A stretch of 64,000 bases of DNA from an uncultured Aquimarina sp. GTDB lineage: Bacteria > Bacteroidota > Bacteroidia > Flavobacteriales > Flavobacteriaceae. Both the position numbers and the translations under genes were made by a program. The stretch lies in contig CANMMM010000016.1 in assembly GCA_947498935.1 (NCBI GenBank), positions 61,611 to 125,610 on the forward strand, given 5' to 3'. Below, in pieces: positions 60,711 to 64,000 of the stretch (positions are counted from its first letter, which is position 1; the number at the start of each line of letters is the position of its first letter). The notes below the pieces were generated by a model, which made no database searches, was not told the DNA's origin, and saw only the letters and a program-made list of their open reading frames with translations.

Positions 60711-60872
60711 TGAACTCATATTTACTTTTTTGTTTTTAACCGAAAATGAGAAGAAATTTGACTGGATAAGGCACTTTTTGAAATTCATAGTAGCGCTACG
60801 GATAAAAAAGTAACGAAATACAGGTTAATTTCAGTCATTTTTTAGGGAAAATAAAAATACAAGATGAGTTCA
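60711..60872 (-). repeat. MITE-like repeat family B, copy B4
   Basis: TGAACTCAT...ATGAGTTCA ends; interior matches B3. Confidence 0.92.
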
Positions 60873-60910
60873 TCATCTCTTTTAGTACACATATAATAGC
60901 TCTATCGATT

Positions 60911-61816
60911 TTGAAACTTACTATTTTGGGATGCTACGCTGCTACCCCTAGAACATTTACCAATCCTACTTCGCAAGTATTAGAGATCAATAATCATCTT
61001 TTTTTGATCGATTGTGGAGAAGGTACACAAGTAGCATTACGAAAACATAAAATAAAATTTTCTAGGATCAATCATGTCTTTATATCCCACTTACACGGAG
61101 ATCATTTTTATGGACTGATAGGTTTGGTATCTACCTATAATATGCTCAAGAGAGAGTATCCATTACATATTTACGGTCCCAAGGGGATCAAAGAAATTAT
61201 CACCCTACAGCTTAAAATATCCAATTCATGGACTGCATATCCTTTGTATTTTCATGAAATCGATAGTATGACTCCCACTACTGTCTTCGAAGACAAAAAA
61301 ATAACAGTTACTACCATTCCATTACAGCACAGAATTTATTGCAATGGGTATTTGTTTAAAGAAACAGAAGGGGACAGAACCTTACTGATGAGTAAGGTGC
61401 TAAACTACGGTATCGATACAGCATATTACCGATCCATCAAAAAAGGAAAAGACATCACTTTAGAAGATGGAACACAGATTCCTAATACAGCATTAACCGC
61501 AGATCCACCACCTACAAAAAGCTATGCATTTTGCAGTGATACCCGTTATGACGAGGCTAAAATACCACAGCTTCATGGGGTAACAGCCTTGTATCATGAA
61601 GCCACTTTTTTAGAGAGCCATAAAGCACTCTGTCAAAAGACAGGACATAGTACCGCTATAGAAGCAGCTACCATAGCCCAAAAAGCAGCTGTACAAAACC
61701 TGATATTAGGGCATTATTCCACGCGTTATAGCAATATAGAACTGTTTAAAGAAGAAGCCGCTACTGTTTTTGAGAATACGCTAATTGCAGATGACGGCAA
61801 AGTTTTTGAATTTTGA
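60911..61816 (+). CDS. rnz: Ribonuclease Z
   Basis: FLIDCGEGTQVALR; FISHLHGDHFYGL; TTG start. Confidence 0.94.
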   Translation: MKLTILGCYAATPRTFTNPTSQVLEINNHLFLIDCGEGTQVALRKHKIKFSRINHVFISHLHGDHFYGLIGLVSTYNMLKREYPLHIYGPKGIKEIITLQLKISNSWTAYPLYFHEIDSMTPTTVFEDKKITVTTIPLQHRIYCNGYLFKETEGDRTLLMSKVLNYGIDTAYYRSIKKGKDITLEDGTQIPNTALTADPPPTKSYAFCSDTRYDEAKIPQLHGVTALYHEATFLESHKALCQKTGHSTAIEAATIAQKAAVQNLILGHYSTRYSNIELFKEEAATVFENTLIADDGKVFEF

Positions 61817-61858
61817 TTGGAAAATCATTCATTTCTGTAGTACATTTGAAATAAAAGA

Positions 61859-62509
61859 ATGAATAGAGATCTTACTTCCTATCGCAAATCCTATGATAAA
61901 TTAGTATTGGATGAAACCACAGTGCCTTCCTCGCCATTCCAATTGTTTTCTGATTGGTTTAAAGAAGTAGAAGCAGTAGGAGGCGTAGAAGAAGCCAATG
62001 CGATGACCCTTACGACTACAGATCAAGACGGATATCCCAAAGGTAGAATTGTATTGCTAAAACACTACGATGATCAGGGGTTTGTATTTTATACCAATTA
62101 CACCTCAGAAAAAGGAAAAGCAATGCAGTACAATACTAAAGTGTGTCTTTCATTTTTTTGGCCCAATTTAGAACGACAAGTTATTATTAAGGGTACAGTA
62201 GCTAAACTTTCTGAGGCGGATAGTACCGCTTATTTTCACTCTAGACCTCGCGGTAGTCAATTAGGCGCATGGGCATCTCAGCAGAGTAGTATTATTACCG
62301 ATAGAAACGTATTAGAAAACGCTCTAGCAGACTTAGAAAAACAATATCCAGAAGGAACTACCATACCGAAACCTTCCTTTTGGGGAGGCTATTGTGTGAC
62401 GCCACTGACTTTCGAGTTCTGGCAGGGTAGACCCAATCGATTACACGACAGAATCCGTTATCAAAGCATGCAAACCGATAATTGGGATATAGAACGCTTA
62501 TCACCATGA
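61859..62509 (+). CDS. pdxH: Pyridoxamine 5'-phosphate oxidase
   Basis: GRIVLLKHYDDQGFVFYTNYTSEKG; FWQGRPNRLHDRIRY. Confidence 0.95.
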   Translation: MNRDLTSYRKSYDKLVLDETTVPSSPFQLFSDWFKEVEAVGGVEEANAMTLTTTDQDGYPKGRIVLLKHYDDQGFVFYTNYTSEKGKAMQYNTKVCLSFFWPNLERQVIIKGTVAKLSEADSTAYFHSRPRGSQLGAWASQQSSIITDRNVLENALADLEKQYPEGTTIPKPSFWGGYCVTPLTFEFWQGRPNRLHDRIRYQSMQTDNWDIERLSP

Positions 62510-62532
62510 TAGCAATCGATGCATAAAATTCA

Positions 62533-62580
62533 ATGCCGTTTCTACATGCGCTACATAGTTCCTAGAAACGGCATCATTTT
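62533..62580. terminator. Bidirectional terminator between convergent pdxH and DUF4494 gene
   Basis: ATGCCGTTTCTA / TAGAAACGGCAT perfect 12-bp stem, flanked by T/A tracts. Confidence 0.8.
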
Positions 62581-63210
62581 TTATTCTTCCTCACTAAATC
62601 CATCCAATACTACAGTACTTTCTGTTTCATCTTCGTCTGCGATACTGTATGAATTTGTATCAGGTAGTGCAGGAGCTATAGTGTCAGTTGTTATTTCTTC
62701 TTCCGCTTCTTCAGGAGGTGCTGGCATAGAACTTTTAGCAGCATTAAACGCATCAATTCGTTTTTGATCTTCTTCTTCTCCAGAAAAATAAGGAAATACA
62801 TCCATAATCGGAGACTCTGTAATCGCAGGAATGGTGTAATCTCCCATTGTATTTTTCATCACTGCATTAGTGTTATCGAACGCCTCTTTAATATCATTAG
62901 CCTGAATCAGTAGATACAGATTTGTTTTTCGTTCTTTCCCGCTTTCCTCATCATAGGCAATCAAGGCCACCTTGCTTTTAAACCATCGGTCCGTATTTTC
63001 AAAAGGATGAATCTCGGCAAAATTAGCTACTTTGATATTCGTAATCTTAAATTCCTCACTGATATACGCCGCCATCTCTTCATTGATTCTGCTTTCCGCT
63101 TCGGTATAGGACACCGCATCTACTAAGTAAGGTTCTGTAGTCACCTTCTGTACACCATTATCATTGATTTTTCTATATTTTACTTTACACTCGTACCAAG
63201 TTGCACTCAT
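62581..63210 (-). CDS. DUF4494-like protein
   Basis: ATWYECKVKYRKINDNGVQKVTTEPYLVDAVSYTEAESRI N-terminus. Confidence 0.8.
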   Translation of the reverse strand: MSATWYECKVKYRKINDNGVQKVTTEPYLVDAVSYTEAESRINEEMAAYISEEFKITNIKVANFAEIHPFENTDRWFKSKVALIAYDEESGKERKTNLYLLIQANDIKEAFDNTNAVMKNTMGDYTIPAITESPIMDVFPYFSGEEEDQKRIDAFNAAKSSMPAPPEEAEEEITTDTIAPALPDTNSYSIADEDETESTVVLDGFSEEE

Positions 63211-63300
63211 ATCTTCACGTTTAATTTAGAAGCGCAAAAATAAATCGAAAACTCGCCGCCACTACACGAGCAAACGAATAGATATTCACAATTATTTTTA

Positions 63301-63388
63301 GGGCGTTACCACAGGGGTCGGGCTATCCGCTATATCTTTTTTGGTTTTTCAGAAAACCAAAAAAGGATGCCGCTGCTATCCCTAACGC
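63301..63388 (-). repeat. Dispersed repeat family A, copy A7 (central module 2)
   Basis: Reverse complement GCGTTAGGGATAGCAGCGGCATCCTTTTTTGGTTTTCTGAAAAACCAAAAAAGATATAGCGG...GACCCCTGTGGTAACGCCC. Confidence 0.93.
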
Positions 63389-63484
63389 AAGGAAATGGTT
63401 TTTAAAAGAAAAATAAGTCACAATTTCTGTAACTGCTTTCTTTTTACTCATTGTTGTGTCATCTAAGTCTATGTGTGCTAATTT

Positions 63485-63898
63485 TCATTTTTTTTGTTTA
63501 ATGCTAAATACAATATATCCAAAAATGCTATAAAAAATCAATAGAATGGGGGTTAAGTAAAAGGATAAAACTTTAGTAATTTGCCGACTTCTAGTTTCAC
63601 CTTGATAAATATCCCAAGAGAATAGTTTTAGTAAATTATGAATTATTTTTTTCTCAAAAAAAGTAGTGTCTACAAATAGAATGACTACTAATGTTACTAT
63701 AGGCATAATAGAAACAAATAAGACATAATGTAGTGGAACACTGATTTGTTTTATTAGCAGAAATGATAAAACAAATAAAATGATAAAAGAACTGATTAGG
63801 GCTATATCTTCTCGTAATGAAAACAATTCAGAAAAGAACAATAAAAAATACAGCGTAAACAGTAGGCTACAGAATATTTCTTTTATTTTATTTCCCAA
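63485..63898 (-). CDS. Hypothetical membrane protein (137 aa)
   Basis: Several TM segments, ATG start. Confidence 0.6.
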   Translation of the reverse strand: MGNKIKEIFCSLLFTLYFLLFFSELFSLREDIALISSFIILFVLSFLLIKQISVPLHYVLFVSIMPIVTLVVILFVDTTFFEKKIIHNLLKLFSWDIYQGETRSRQITKVLSFYLTPILLIFYSIFGYIVFSIKQKK

Positions 63899-64000
63899 AA
63901 TAGAACTTTTTTAAACATATTTATAATCCTACTTTGTCATCTTAGAAAAAGAGGGCAAAATATTTTGATGAATGATAGTAAACACCTTATTTTGCCCATA

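Noticed and set aside
20293-60872. Family B as insertion-sequence remnants with coding content
   Set aside because: About 160 bp with no open reading frame; no transposase motif seen in any frame.
62519-62767. Plus-strand ORF after pdxH
   Set aside because: Spans the bidirectional terminator and is antisense to the DUF4494-like gene; low-complexity serine-rich translation.
4315-63388. Family A as a CRISPR array
   Set aside because: Copies are single, kilobases apart and in both orientations, not tandem direct repeats with spacers.

Overview
This 64 kb window is AT-rich chromosomal DNA from a member of the Bacteroidetes, most likely Flavobacteriaceae. The assignment rests on Bacteroidetes-type TAnnTTTG promoter boxes, PorX and PorP/SprF type IX secretion genes, and an LpxC-FabZ fusion. 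It is mostly core metabolism: menC; a glycogen cluster (glgA-glgC-glgB plus a GH31 glucosidase); porX divergent from an HD phosphohydrolase; a lipid A/efp/sucD cluster with two LpxD-like genes; a complete hisGDCBHAF-IE operon; a CHU_C/PorP/OmpA gliding-type triad; rpsA; pyrR-pyrB; rnz; and pdxH. No rRNA, tRNA, CRISPR array, transposase or prophage was recognised. The most interesting signals are non-coding. (1) Family A: seven dispersed copies (87-88 bp) with conserved ends, two interchangeable central hairpin modules and apparent covariation; one copy lies inside the his operon. (2) Family B: four MITE-like copies (~160 bp) with long terminal inverted repeats, each just 3' of a stop codon and three of them next to terminators. 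(3) A his leader peptide (MKSIFLHHHHSYTFAQAW*) with a matching terminator and a readable antiterminator pairing. (4) A sensorless, apparently catalytically degenerate kinase-receiver-AraC protein in a gene-poor region. All protein names come from reading motifs by eye; no database search was run.
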